Positions 11,751-23,407 are shown, counted from the stretch's first letter. The stretch: 64,000 bases of DNA from Sanderia malayensis (GCA_013076295.1 RQOL01000772.1:3625087-3689086); one strand, 5' to 3'. Notes: a model not told the origin generated them from the sequence alone. Translations and numbers: made by a program.

Positions 11751-14069
11751 TTAGGAGAGAAAACCAACTTCTCTTAAAAACTCATCATCAATTGTAAGAC
11801 GCTCAAACGCTTTTGTAGTCCAAAAATTCGAAGGCAAAAACTTTGAGGACTTGATAAATTCCTCGTCTTTCAAAGTGACGACAAATTTCAGCTTTGATAT
11901 TTCCGCATCCACTGCTGCAATAACTCGAGGTTTTTGAGTACTTGGTGTGATGGAATTCAAAAAAGGCAATGCTTGATTTTGTATTCTATCATCAACTTTT
12001 TGCTTTGCTGCAATTGCTTCTTTGGAGATGCTCTTTGTGCCTTGATCTTGATCCGCTGCGAAGTGCGGCGAGCTTTTGATCAACTGCATAAATATAAAAA
12101 TCATCTTGTACATTATCATCAAGCTTTAACATTATCTTACGACTTCTATTCCTAGTTATCATAGTTATCATACACAGTAAAAACCTTCATATGAAAACAA
12201 TTTATTAAGAACATCCAGTATGATATTTCTGCTCTCAACAACGGAAGAAACAATAACCTATTGTCATTAAACAATTGGCGGAATGCATTATTTGCAGGTT
12301 CTCGTATGCGGATTTCTAGTGTTAGTAAAAATCGTAAATCAAAATCACCAAAAGCTTTGTAATTGTTTTCATAGCTTTTATGCAAGCTTTCCAGCAATTT
12401 GAAGAAACAAATTCAACAAATATCTGCAGAAATTCCTGCTGCCGAACTGTAAAAAAATGCTTGACAAACTTAACATACCTTTGATTTCATTGAATCAGTT
12501 GCAGAAGTCTTCGGCAGGGACTCTCGCTTTCGTTTTGGCTGCTTATTGGTTGATGGCTTAGTATTGGCAACAGTACGTTTAACATCAAGAACAGAAGTAC
12601 TATGGAAAGTAGCAACAGCATTCTGGAATGTGGCAGCAGTACGTTGAATAGAGGCATCAGTACCTTGAATAGAGGCATCAGTACTTTGAATAGAAGTAGC
12701 AGTACCTTGAATAGAGGCATCAGTACGTTGAATCGAAGCAGGAGTACCTTGAATAGAAGCAGCAATACCTTGAATAGAAGCAGCAGTACGTTGAATAGAA
12801 GCAGCAGTACCTTGAATAGAGGCATCAGTGCCTTTAATAGAGGCATCAGTACCTTGAATAGAGGCAGCAGTACCTTGAGTAAAAGCAGCAGTACGTTGAA
12901 TAGAGGCATCAGTACCTTGAGTAAAAGCAGCAATACATTAAACAGTAGAAGTAGCACCTTAGAAAGTATCAGCAGTACCATTAATAACGACCTGTTTAAT
13001 AGTAGTAGCAATACGCTTAAAAAATAGCAGCATACCATTAACATTGGGAGTAGATGAGTCATTGACAGAACACACTGCTCGATTTGAACTGTTTACTGGC
13101 CAAGTGATTCTCATAACTTGACTACCTGATGTTTCGCTCCATGTTTTTCCATTAGCCGACACAACTCGTACAAGGACAGGCTGTTGGACTGGGAGATGAT
13201 TGGATGGTGAAGAGCTATGTTGTAACTGTACTTTTCTGTCAATAATTTGAAATGAGTTAATTTTAGGCGCTGCTTCTATGGTTGAAAATTTCTGTTTTTT
13301 ATTATCGTAATATTGGTCATTATCAGATGTTTGACTTGTAATTTTCTGTGCGTCTTCCTTATTGCCCGTACTTTTCTTCCCACCTCTCTGCTCTTGCGTT
13401 GTGCTCTCATCAACCCTACGTATAGTAATAAAGTTCATAATAAATTCGAATAAACTAAAATGCGTATTCGATGTAAATAAACAGTGCCATAAAATTAGAA
13501 AGTTATTCATACGGTAACTGAAAACAACGTGTCTATACTACCTTTGCTTATTCCACAGGTCTAGAATGACTTTCTGTGTTTTGAACGCGTTCAGAAGTCT
13601 TCGTTGCTGGGTGAGTAAAATGGTTGCATTTTGCTTCAACAAAAACTGTGACGAGTTAGACTGCGAGAAATCCATTGAAGATTGTGATTGCGAATAGTTC
13701 ATTCTCAGGTCTGAAACCAGCTTCTTTTCATTCTGCAGTATTCTATTCACTGAAACCAAGTTCTCTTTCATATCCGAAAGCATCGATTCGCAGCCTGACA
13801 AATTTTCCCCTTAAAATGAATTCAAGTTTCATAAGAAAAGTTCAGCTTTATCACAATCTTTTGGAGTAACTTTATGAAGCAAAAACTGAGGTGTACTTAC
13901 AGTTTCCTGCTGTTAACATGCTCTTGATATTAGCTTGTTTGGTCTCTATAACATTAAGGGCTTCTTTAGCTTTTTCCAATCCATTTTCAGTTGCCTCGGG
14001 AGTCAATATGGACTGAGATAGCGAATCTTGACTTGCTGACTGAAAAGTCGGGAAATTTCCTAAGTCCAT
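11751..14069 (-). CDS. unrecognised coiled-coil protein with 7-residue tandem repeats
   Basis: Five exons (14069-13901, 13809-13542, 13415-13036, 12915-12479, 12083-11751) join in phase to about 528 residues. I do not recognise the family. Residues 1-145 are Ser/Gln/Leu-rich with heptad-like helices (KAKEALNVIETKQANIK, LLTQQRRLLNAFKTQK). The middle is polar and probably disordered. The fourth exon is mostly a 21-bp minisatellite read as A/D-A-S-I-Q-G/R-T units, then a basic patch QPKRKRES that could be a nuclear signal. The C-terminus (LPSNFWTTKAFERLTI) looks folded. The start of exon four is uncertain: an in-frame TAA at about 12944 rules out earlier acceptors, and several CAAG/GTACTG sites inside the repeat fit the required phase. 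The first was chosen. The ATG at 14069 faces the VKORC1-like gene across 317 bases. Confidence 0.7.
12174..12316. mobile_element. MITE of the CAGTAAAAACC family, copy 1
   Basis: The left end reads CAGTAAAAACCTTCATATG and the right end is a complementary CATATG/GCGGATTT-type tail. The core ATATTTCTGCTC...GAAGAAACAATA...CCTATTGT is shared with copies near 33964, 34318, 38911, 43612 and 63896. It lies in the last intron of the gene at 11751-14069. Confidence 0.65.
12636..12929. repeat. 21-bp coding minisatellite, 14 copies
   Basis: Fourteen consecutive 21-base units of the type GCAGTACCTTGAATAGAAGCA (plus strand), with three decayed units up to about 12990. Three of the six frames are free of stops across it, because 21 is a multiple of three and the unit has no stop in those frames. 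Frame continuity with the conserved flanking exon sequence selects the minus-strand A-S-I-Q-G-T frame. Confidence 0.9.
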
Positions 14070-14386
14070 GTTGCTTACATTTATAACTAATAACGATCGC
14101 TTTAAAACTGATAGATATTATAGATTTAACAGAGTAATTATACCGAATAGCATTATTATACTTGCCATGTTTGCACGTTTTTTTGGTTCGGTTTAATTTG
14201 AGAGTTTTCAATTCAAATTCGCAAAGGAAAGACTAAAATTTAGCGCGAAAACCAAAACTTCTATTTCATGAAGAGGCTTCGTCATGATGGGGCGGCGAGG
14301 GACAAAAGAGAAATCAGATCAAGCAAGTTTTAATCTCAAAACAGAAATCAGAACTACAACAAAGAAAGCAAACTTCAACAAATGAA
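14070..14386. promoter_or_regulatory. short head-to-head intergenic region (putative shared promoter)
   Basis: Only 317 bases separate the start codons of the coiled-coil gene (minus) and the VKORC1-like gene (plus). I see no clear TATA box. The arrangement suggests a bidirectional promoter, which is inference from layout only. Confidence 0.45.
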
Positions 14387-15150
14387 ATGGCTGACTTGAA
14401 TTCGCTGATGAGATTTTTTGTCAGCTTCATTGGCATTTTACTCTCATTCTATGCCCTATACGTAGAAGTAATGAAGTTTGAAGACAAGAACTACAAGGCG
14501 ATGTGCGATATTAGTTCAGAAATGAGTTGCTCAAAAGTGTTTACATCAAAGTAAATGATTGAAGTACATTTCAACATTATATGTCAAACCTAAAACATCT
14601 ATATCTCTTAAAATTTTGAGCTTTTCTTTTTTATCTGAATAGACGAACTCAGTAAAGATAAATCGCGAAAACAAATCTGAAAATTTCTAGCTGTAATAAA
14701 TGTTATTTTCCATAGATATGGAACAGGATTTGGTTTAGTGGCACCAATCTTTGGAGAGCGTTCAGTTCTCAATGTCCCAAATAGCATCTATGGAATGGCG
14801 TTCTATCTATTAACAATTACATTAGGTAAATTTTACCACACTCTTTATTTCCATGCCTTCTTCAACAGTATACAAAGTTACTGGATCTCTTAGTTGACGC
14901 TGTTATTGATGTTATAGTTTCTGTTTTGCTAGGAATGGCAAAGAGCAATAACACTGCAGCAAAACTGCTGTTTATTACCTCGCTTGTGGCATGCTTTGGT
15001 TGCATTTATTTGGCATACATTCTCTATTTCATCTTGCATGATCTTTGTATTGTCTGTGTGTCAACATATGTAGTCAATACTATTCTCTTATACCTCAACT
15101 GGAGTAATCTGAATGCCATAAAAAAAGCACAAAAGGACAAAATGACTTGA
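14387..15150 (+). CDS. VKORC1: vitamin K epoxide reductase (VKORC1-like)
   Basis: ER membrane enzyme that recycles vitamin K epoxide and quinone, using two cysteine pairs. Three exons (14387-14550, 14716-14825, 14933-15150) join in phase to 163 residues, the usual length of VKORC1. The loop cysteines C40 and C48 and the active-site CIVC (C130, C133) are all present, with four hydrophobic segments, as in the family. NSIYG (about 77-81) and the second conserved loop VAPIFG are also seen. An upstream ATG at 14382 is out of frame and closes after five codons. AATAAA at 15493 is a likely poly(A) signal, placing the 3' UTR across the end of the convergent METTL23 gene. Confidence 0.96.
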
Positions 15151-15276
15151 GGGAAAGATACCTACTAGCCCTACTTAGGGTTTGGAGTGTTTTTATTTAA
15201 TAGAAGGATTAATTTTGCTTTTAATTTCAAACTTATATATAGAAGAGAATATACTTTTACCTTGGATAGACTTGTT

Positions 15277-16938
15277 TCATTTTACCTTTTTGATTTCCAA
15301 CATCTTTATTGTGTGTCTTTCTGACATGCAGTGCCCTCCTAGGTTATCAGCATCTCCACCAAATGTATTTAAAGGTATGTTAGTACATTGCAGGTCCCAT
15401 TTATCAAGTAAATATTCTAGTGACCATGATGAACTGGAGAAAAAACAATATTAACTACTACTTAGGAGTGGACCAAAAGGTGGGGGTACCACAATAAATA
15501 TGGCGAAACACATGACACATATTTACTCTTAAGAGGAGCATGTTATTCACAAATAAGCAATGCTTCGTTATTAGCAAAAAAGTGGTGTAGCAATGGCTCC
15601 AAACACCATTGCTACAAACAAGCTATTACGTGTTTTCGATACAACTAATGTCAATGCTATAGCATTTACTACTATGCATAGCACTACTGCTACTAAACAT
15701 ACCTTCTTAGTTGATAAGTGGTCCAAAATACACAGTCAACATTTTTCTCCATCAGATATGAAACTGTGACGAGTATGCTTTCAAATTCTACAAATTGAGC
15801 AAATACAAAGATTAGTAGCTGCAAAGAGGAATCACAAATTAGAAAACAGAAAATTTCCAATTCAGTTCATCCTCAGGGAGGACAACCAAATAGTGCTGAA
15901 AAATTTATTCAAATTACGTTAGGCTTCTTAAAGAATCAGATGTTGGCTTGGCTGGCAATCAGCACTCTCACAACTGACAATACCATGAATGTCAAACATA
16001 GCATTTCTATCAATTTGTGCTACCTTCTGGACTATAGAAACAATCAGAACCAAGAATGATATCAATTTTTGGAACTTCCAACAGGTCACTTGAAAACTCT
16101 CCCCAGGTTAATGATGCCACACTGATGCTTGTTTCGTCCAGAGAATTTGCAAGACATGCCTTCCTTGCATTTGACAGGCAGTTTTGGTACCGATAAGCAT
16201 CACTGAGTATCACAGTTGCACCACATTTTGCAGCAACAATTCCTGGCAATGCTGTCCCAGCACCAATCTGAAATGAATAAAATATATTATCTATAAAATA
16301 TGCCATTCCTTGTACAATTAAGGCAAAATCTACAATACATACAACTCTAAAATCTATTTCGTACTCTAGTTTTCCCAACTCTGAGAACATTGATATCAGA
16401 TTGTCACAAAACTTACTTCAAGAACTGCTTTTTTATTGACTTTACTCTTATTGTGGATGATGAACTGAGCGAGAACTGGAGCACATGACCATGTAAATAA
16501 CCCAAACTGTGGATCCGCAAACTAAATGAAAACGTATATATTAATTGCATTAGATCAAAAAACAACAACTAACAAAAATTACCAATCATTATACAATGGC
16601 AGCAACCAGGGACAAAACCGGGAGCAAGAGTAGACATGCCAATAGCACCCCCCCCCCCAACCCCAAATTTTGGCAAACTTTGCAACTATGAACCACTGTG
16701 CAAACTATGAAAACTAGGCAAAATATGCAAAAGTAACTCCATCCAAGCCTAAAAATTGTCCCTCTAAATCGAAAGCCAAGTTACATGTGCTCTTATTTTG
16801 ACCATTTTGTGGTTTTAAGAAAGAGACAACAAACAGGGCCACGTTACCTACCTCTGGAATAACAATATTAAATTCCGGGTTACTTTCAGTCTCCGGGAAG
16901 ACGAATCTCTTTGTACCTTCCATTGAATGTGCCCCCAT
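15277..16938 (-). CDS. METTL23: METTL23-like arginine methyltransferase
   Basis: Class I SAM-dependent methyltransferase of the METTL23 family; the human protein methylates histone H3 arginine. Five exons (16938-16852, 16521-16417, 16267-16024, 15787-15703, 15433-15277) give 225 residues. Visible marks: DPQFGLFTWSCAPVLAQF, the SAM-binding VLEIGAGTALPGIVAAKCGA, the acidic ILSDA end of motif II, and IDIILGSDCFYSPE. The C-terminal half includes SSWSLEYLLDKWDL. A second start (MEGTKRF, ATG at 16923) is equally plausible. AATAAA on the minus strand at 15192-15197 lies about 80 bases past the stop. The stop is only 126 bases from that of VKORC1, so the transcripts probably overlap at their 3' ends. 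Confidence 0.94.
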
Positions 16939-17793
16939 GGGGTATTATTCGACTTTGTGAGCTATAGAAGAAAAGTTGAATTGGATGAAATGTGGTGCTA
17001 AGTTTATTGGATGACTTTTTGATAACTTTTGATAAAACTTGATAGCTTTATATTTCATTAGTAAATACTTTTGATTCTATTTGTTGACTGACTTTCTTCT
17101 TTTTCTTCAAAATGCTCCCGAGATTTAAGAAACTGTTGGGTTCTTTCGAAAAAATGTGAACTTGGGACAAGTTTCAGTTCTCAAAAAAAATAATTGCGGT
17201 CCTTTGAAAAATTGAAAAAAATATTCAGCAGTCTAAGGCAAATTGGTATAAAAGTTAAGTGGGCAAATTTATTTGCAATAAGTGAAGTTCTATTGTATGT
17301 ATAATTCATAAAAGCTCAAAAACGACATGGGAGCTAAGTTTCTCCGAACTTTCAACCTCGGAGAAACTTAGTTCCCATGTAGCATAAACCTACTAGAAGC
17401 TTCTAATCATTTTGAGACAAACTTCAACCCTTAGGAGAGTTGGTTAGAAGTTAAACTTTCCATAATACAAGTAGGTACTGAAAAAATCAAATTTTGAATT
17501 CGACGCAAAAATGATTCATAAGGAGTGGAATTATACAAAATAGGTCCTACTGATCACGTTGAGACAATTTCCAGCTCTCCAGGAGTAATGGTTCGTGGAC
17601 CCAGATTTTCCGCGGATAGCTTTTTAAACATTCTATCATACGTGAAGTAAGTACTGTCAAATTAAAATACATTGCGTCAAATTGAAAATGCATCGGTTGT
17701 TCTACACACTTCAATTTTTTCGATTCAATGTTAGGACACTTATCCGTTTTGGTTGAATTTCGAAAATATTTATTCAAGCTCACAACTTCAACA
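16939..17793. other. divergent intergenic region with a hairpin and satellite-like monomers
   Basis: No gene is seen. Bases 17325-17380 form a near-perfect hairpin with 23-base arms (ACATGGGAGCTAAGTTTCTC and complement) around a short loop. Bases about 17390-17640 are two monomers of the dispersed repeat with the words TGAGACAA, TTTC(A/C)A(G/A)CTCT and AGGAGTAATGGTTCG. From about 17655 the sequence is nearly identical to that upstream of the second membrane-protein copy (about 23408), which marks the left end of the duplicated block. Confidence 0.6.
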
Positions 17794-20706
17794 ATGTTGA
17801 AAGTGGTATTATTTTTGCTGTTAATTCAGCAAGGATGTTCTTCTCCCCTTTGGAAACATGGGGGACTTGCGGAACCCTGTGAATTATCCATGGATGAAAC
17901 ACGGGTATTGAACAGCAAAGAAGGCCCAAGAACAGGTCAACTGCCTTCAAATCGAGTGAGAACAAGGCAAAGAGTAGCTGATGAACAGACGAACAGTGGC
18001 CGTTTGGTGTTTGAAAATGTTGGAAGATTCGGTACAGCAACGCTGACTGAAAACATGGAAGCACCAACACTAAAACCGAAGCAAATGCCTAAGACAACAC
18101 AAAGTATGGAGCATTGGAGACAATCAATTACATGAAAACACTCTTTCAAAGAATATTCTTGTTTTATAACATAGTTTTAGTCATCTATCTATTGCTAAAA
18201 TTACTTTGAATTTATGTTCTAGAGCCGCAGACGAAAAACTCGTCCGATGCGACAGTAGTTGTGACTTTGGTCATGCTTGGTTTGCTGCTATTGCTCATTG
18301 CAGCTATTAGACTTTACCTTAAGAGAAAGTTAGTACCATCGAAATCGATCTCTAATGCGTACATAACCTTTTCTCTTGCTCATGTATCTACAAATTTATA
18401 GATCAAAGTAAGATATTTATCCTTTCTCGACCTGTATCCCTGTTGACGAAAAACTGTTTTTCCACAGCCCGAGATTGGCAGCATGGTTCTGGAGAAAAAA
18501 CAAGAAAGGCTACATGCCATTAAAAGTGAAAATCAAAAACAGGAAGAAAAAGCAACACCTAAGAAAAAGGAACAACGTAAGCATGTGCCTTTAAATTTTA
18601 TGAAACTCAGGTAGTTTAATAATAGAACCCAAGTTCTGATCTAGAAGGTGTATGGCAGGAAGGATGGCAGTACCAGTAATGATGTCAGCTTTACATAGTT
18701 CATTGATTAATCCTGTGACAACTGTTATGTTTCAGAATAGGAACAGCGTTCCTGGACAGTCTGGGTTCCATGCCAGTAATGAATCTTCAAGATTAGATTT
18801 GAGTCGACTTGAAAATGGTACACGGAAACAAAGTTCCAAAGGAACAGAATGGACCCAAGGACAGAACACCAACAAAAGCGGAATAAAAGACCATGGAAAT
18901 GAACAGTGTGAAGTTGAATCTCATGTTTTGCCAGATGGGGGCAAAAAATTACTCACATCAAACGGGGATCGTGATGTTGAACGTAATGTACAAAGAGAGT
19001 CAACGCATGCTATGCAAGGAAAAGACAAAGCTGATTCTAGGACATTGTCTCTCATATACGCTGGCAGCAGAACATCAGACACTGACACAGATGTGAGCGA
19101 TATTGAAGAATACCGCAAGCCAGGATCAGCTGTTTGGAATTCCAGTGTTCACTTCGTCAATCGCTTTAAGAAATCCGTTAGTGGATTGTTAATCAATGCC
19201 AAACCAGAACAATTCCGTGAAATCGCCAGTTTGCCAATACCAGATACAGATTCCGAAGGAGACGTCGATGAAATCGTCCTGCTTGAGAAAGATTCCAAAC
19301 AGAATCTGATCAGTGGTTCCAATGGTAAACCAGAACTAGTCCAGCCTGAAGTTTTAATCAAGCAGATTTACGTCAAAAAGGATTCATTGCCAACCAACAG
19401 CCGGGATTCATTATCAGTATGGAAACAGGCAATGAATTCGAAGCAAGGTTATATTGATGAATTGGCATCAATAAGTGCCGATACTGGCATTGGGTGCGAC
19501 AGTAGCATACATGCAAACCTTAACAAACCATTTCAAACAGCCTCTGTGGATTCCAACAACACGTTGATGGATGCAGCCATTCCAACAACATCGCTTCAGA
19601 TATCCAAAGAAAACAGCGAACATTCAAGTTCGGCTGAATCTCAGAAGGAATGCAAGATCGATGCACCACTCAGTGCAAATGAATCTGATGAGAAACTCAA
19701 TGACAAAGAACGTGGTACCAAAGATTCTTTGCAAGAAAGATCCATCGAGGACGCATGTGCCAAGAACGGGGCCAAAGACATGGCGTCAACAGGCAAATTG
19801 GAAAACGAATGTGGCAACAGGAAAAATGCCTTCAACGAGGCAGATGTTTATGACGAAGTCCCAAAAGATGAGGAAAATGACGATTCCGATATCGAGAGTC
19901 ATGCATCATCCATAGAAGTCAGTGATATTGACTCTGATGATGACGGCAGTCTTTGGGAAGTCAGTTCACTCAGCTCCTCGGATAGTTTCGTCACAAGCAA
20001 ACCTCAATTGACGGCAAAGAAGACTCCCTCACCAGATCCCAGACTCTGTTCTCCGCGTAGCCCCAGCCTCATTACGTTGTCGGGTGATAGCTTCGCACTG
20101 GACAACGACGACGAAATATTTGGTAAGCACGGAAGCGTTGAATATATAATCGGACGTTACGTTAGGGACACTGCTGGTGCAACGACAAGAGCCAAAGCTG
20201 GTAAGTTGAAGCCGTCAGGGCCAAGTAAAACGCTACAAGTAGGGGGGGGGGACAAGAATATAGCCACTACACACTGCTATTAGAATACAAGTAGCATAAA
20301 CAATAGTAGTTGCAATGGCGATTGCAATAAACATTGCAGTAGTAGGAAGTCCTGCATAGTAGTAGCACAGTATAAGTGACAACAAATACTAAATACAACA
20401 CTTTTTTTGTTTTTGCGTGAAGCAGAAGTACTTGACTTGATAATATTTTTTGCAATTTCAGAGGGAGCGCAAGGCTTGGTGGAATCTGGCGCTATATGCT
20501 ACGAGCATCCAACTGAACAATCGGACTTCTCGGTTCTTGATGCGGCAGACTCAGTTACCAGTAACAAAGGCATAACTATCTTTGGACAGGAGTCCAAGGT
20601 GACCATTCCAAGCAGTAGCGCCGAAGGTAGCAAAACAAAGAAGAAGAAGCGGGGATTCTTCAGAAGAATTTTTGGAAAGAGCATGTGTGTTAGAGGCATG
20701 GATTAG
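17794..20706 (+). CDS. novel single-pass membrane protein, family copy A
   Basis: I do not recognise this family. Five exons (17794-18103, 18223-18328, 18468-18576, 18736-20200, 20462-20706) join in phase to 744 residues. Order: signal peptide (MLKVVLFLLLIQQGCSS); ectodomain of about 90 residues; one transmembrane helix (VVVTLVMLGLLLLLIAAI) at about residue 115-132; a basic juxtamembrane stretch (LKVKIKNRKKK); then a cytoplasmic region of about 570 residues that is very rich in Ser, Asp, Glu and Asn with few hydrophobics, likely disordered, with clusters such as DTDTDVSDIEEY and SDIDSDDDGSLWEVSS; and a basic tail (KKKKRGFFRRIFGKSMC). An upstream in-frame ATG at 17728 would add 22 residues before the signal peptide and is less likely. 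If intron 1 is retained, the protein ends at 18135 as a secreted form. AATAAA follows at 20744. Confidence 0.8.
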
Positions 20707-21052
20707 ACTTTTAAAAGAGACATCCATAGAACACATTTTTGATAATAAATAGTAAAATAAAAATATGGACAATAAAAAAACATAATATAAACTATGTATA
20801 CTTGCGGCTCAAAAAATGACTTAAAATGTATGTTTGACTTTCGTTTGATATAGAAACCTTTTATTTCCAATTCTCGTATCTTTTATCACACTACATACGA
20901 AGATCACAGTAACAAACAAGCATTTTCCTCCTCATTTACATAAGTGTCGGCTAACGAAATTTCAACAAGAGTCCTTTATTTTTTAGGCCAACTTCTATCC
21001 GCACACGCGAGACTATTTAATATAATGGACGAAGCAAATAAAAGCAAATAAT
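20707..21052. other. spacer between copy A and inverted copy C
   Basis: AT-rich, with no gene seen. It contains the copy A poly(A) signal at 20744. The plus-strand sequence after 20760 has no resemblance to the downstream flank of copy B beyond the shared 3' UTR. Confidence 0.4.
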
Positions 21053-21076
21053 CGGGTCATTAAAAATAATGACCCG
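21053..21076. repeat. perfect palindrome at end of inverted copy C
   Basis: CGGGTCATTA and its exact reverse complement are separated by four bases. One arm is the last homologous piece of the family's fourth exon (the GSL codons after WEVSSF); the other arm is a copy of it. The palindrome therefore coincides with the breakpoint of the inverted duplication. Confidence 0.8.
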
Positions 21077-22331
21077 AATGAACTGACTTCCCAAAGACTC
21101 CCCTCATCATCAGAGTCAATGTCACTTATTTCTATGGACGATGAATCACTTTCCACATCCGAATCGTCATTTTCCTCATCCTTTGGAACTTCCTCATAAG
21201 CATCTGTCTCGTCGAAGGCATTTTTCTTGTTGCCACATTCGTTTTCCAATTTGCCTGTTGACGCCATGTCTTTGGCCCCGTTCTTGGCACATGCGTCCTC
21301 GATGGATCTTTCTTGCAAAGAATCTTTGGTACCACGCTCTTTGTCATGGAGCTGTTCATCAGATTCATTTGCATTGAGTGGTGCATCGATCTTGCATTCC
21401 TTCTGATGCTCAGCCAGACCTGAGTGTTCGCTGTTTTCTTTGGACATCTGAAACGATGTTGTTGGAATGGCTGCATCCAACAAAGCGTTGTTGGAATCCA
21501 TATAGGCTGTTTGAAGTGGTTTGTTGAAGTCTGCATCTATGCTAGAGTCGCAATCAATGCCAGTATCAGCACTTATTGATGCCAATTTATCAGTATCACC
21601 TTGCTTCGAATTCGTTTCCTGTTTCCATACTGATATTGAATCCCTGCTGTTGGCTTGCAATGAATCCTTTTTGACGTAATCTGCTTGATCAAAACTTCAG
21701 GCTGGACCAATTCTGGTTCACCATTGGAACCACTGATCAGATTCTGTTTGGAATCTTTCTCAAGCAGGACGATTTCATCCACGTCTTCTTCGGATTCTGT
21801 ATCTGGTATTGGTAAACTGGCGATTTCACGGAATCGCTCTGGTTTGCAATTGATTACCAATCCACTAAGTGATTTCTTAAAGCGATTGACCAAGTGAACA
21901 CTGGAATTCCAAACAGCTGATCCTGGCTTGTTGTATTCTTCAATATCGCTCACATCTGTGTCAGTGTCTGACGTTCTGATGCCAGCGTATATGAGAGACA
22001 ATGTCCTAGAATCAGCTTTGTCTTTTCCTTGCATAGCATGCGTTGACTCTCTTTGTATATTACGTTCAACATCACGATCCCCGTTTGATGCGAGTAATTG
22101 TTTGCCCCCATCTGGCAAAACATGAGATTCAACTTCACACTTTTGATTTCCATGGTCCTTTACTCCGCTTTTGTTTGTGTTCTGTGTTTGGGTCCATTCT
22201 GTTCCTTTGGAATTTTGTTTCCTTGTATCATCTTCAAGTCGACTCAAATCTAATCTTGAAGATTCACTACTGGCATGGAACCCAGAAGATCCAGGAACGC
22301 TGTCCCTGTTCTGAAACACAACAGTTGTCAA
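21066..22331 (-). pseudogene. inverted, truncated, frameshifted copy C of the membrane-protein family
   Basis: Homologous only to the large fourth exon of copies A and B. It retains the 3' splice site (TGTGTTTCAG, exon from 22310) but lacks the signal-peptide, transmembrane, basic and C-terminal exons. A single-base deletion at about 21678 (copies A and B have one extra A in this strand's TAAAT word) shifts the frame; the upstream frame then stops at 21573. Downstream the correct frame continues to the breakpoint at about 21066 and then runs into unrelated sequence. Residues such as AYMDSNNALLDAAIPTTSF and SDIDSDDEGSLWEVSSFGSL match copy B better than A, so it probably derives from B or its ancestor. 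Confidence 0.85.
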
Positions 22332-23407
22332 TAGCTAGAAAAAAACCTGTTAAGGAATGGTTCCTTTTTCATGGCTCATGAACTATAATCCCTATTTAAA
22401 TGTTACATTAAGCAAATAATTTCTCTATCCAATGGTCCAATAAACATGGCATTTGTTTTAGTATGCACTCAGATATCAGGGCAAGCGATTGTGTAACAAA
22501 TTTCTTGACAATTAGTGTGGTGGAATTAGTAGGGTTTTAAAGCCGACACTTTGTCTCCGTTTTCCATGGCTTATTAACTGCTATCCTGGTGTAAATGTCA
22601 CTTAAAGCCAACCACAGCTAGCTCCAATGGTCCAAAAAAATGCAAAAAAGTTTAAAATGTGCTCAAACCTATGGGCAACTGATTTAGTGACAAATTTCAT
22701 GACTAACAGATTAACGGAGCTACAAGGTTTCAAAAGCTGCTCCCTTCATCATAATTACCCTCCATAAAAACGGATATTTAAATAACAATTTATTTATCAA
22801 CATTAATCATTTAATTCCCTTGTCATTGGTCCTACTGAAAAGTTTCAGAAAATTCCCAGCCTTTTAGCATAAATACTTCAAAAGTTGGCTCCAGGCGAGC
22901 TCTTGCCCCAAGTGAGATACGTTACCTATCCTACATAAAGGTAGGGTTAGAAAAATCAAATTTAGAAATAGATCGAAATGTCACTCACAAGGGGTCCAAT
23001 CCTACTAATTAGCACCTTCCGATTAGTTTGAGACCATTCCCATCCTTCTAGCATAAATATTTCAAAAGTTGGCTCCAGGCGAGCTCTTGTCCCAAGTGAA
23101 ATACATTACCGATCATACATAAAGCTGGGGTTAGAAAAGTCAAATTGAGAAATAGATCCAAATGTCACTCAGAAGGGGTCGAATCCTACTAATTAGACTA
23201 CGACAATCTCTTTAATGATGTTGTTATTTCTCCTTTTCAATGATTGGTGGAGTCTTATCCAATCTCAAAAATACAAATTTGATCAAAAATGTCACAATTA
23301 CATTTCATATCCACAACAATGCGGCTTATAACATCAAACATGCATCAAAACTACGCCTTACATGGTTGCGCATTTCAGAAGTCTCGGTACTAATCTTCAG
23401 GCAAGTG
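22332..23407. repeat. dispersed repeat block between C and B
   Basis: No gene. Bases 22340-22700 are an older repeat also present at about 26640-26900 (shared words GTTACATTAA, CAAATAATTTCTCT, CCAATAAACATGGCATTTG, AGATATCAGGGCAAGCGATT). Bases about 22850-23200 hold two tandem monomers of about 185 bp, each with AAAAGTTGGCTCCAGGCGAG and CCTACTAATTAG. Confidence 0.75.

Noticed and set aside
12487..13062. Leu-rich 191-codon minus frame and Ser/Asn-rich 141-codon plus frame
   Set aside because: Both are alternative readings of the 21-bp minisatellite; only the A-S-I-Q-G-T frame joins conserved exon sequence on the far side.
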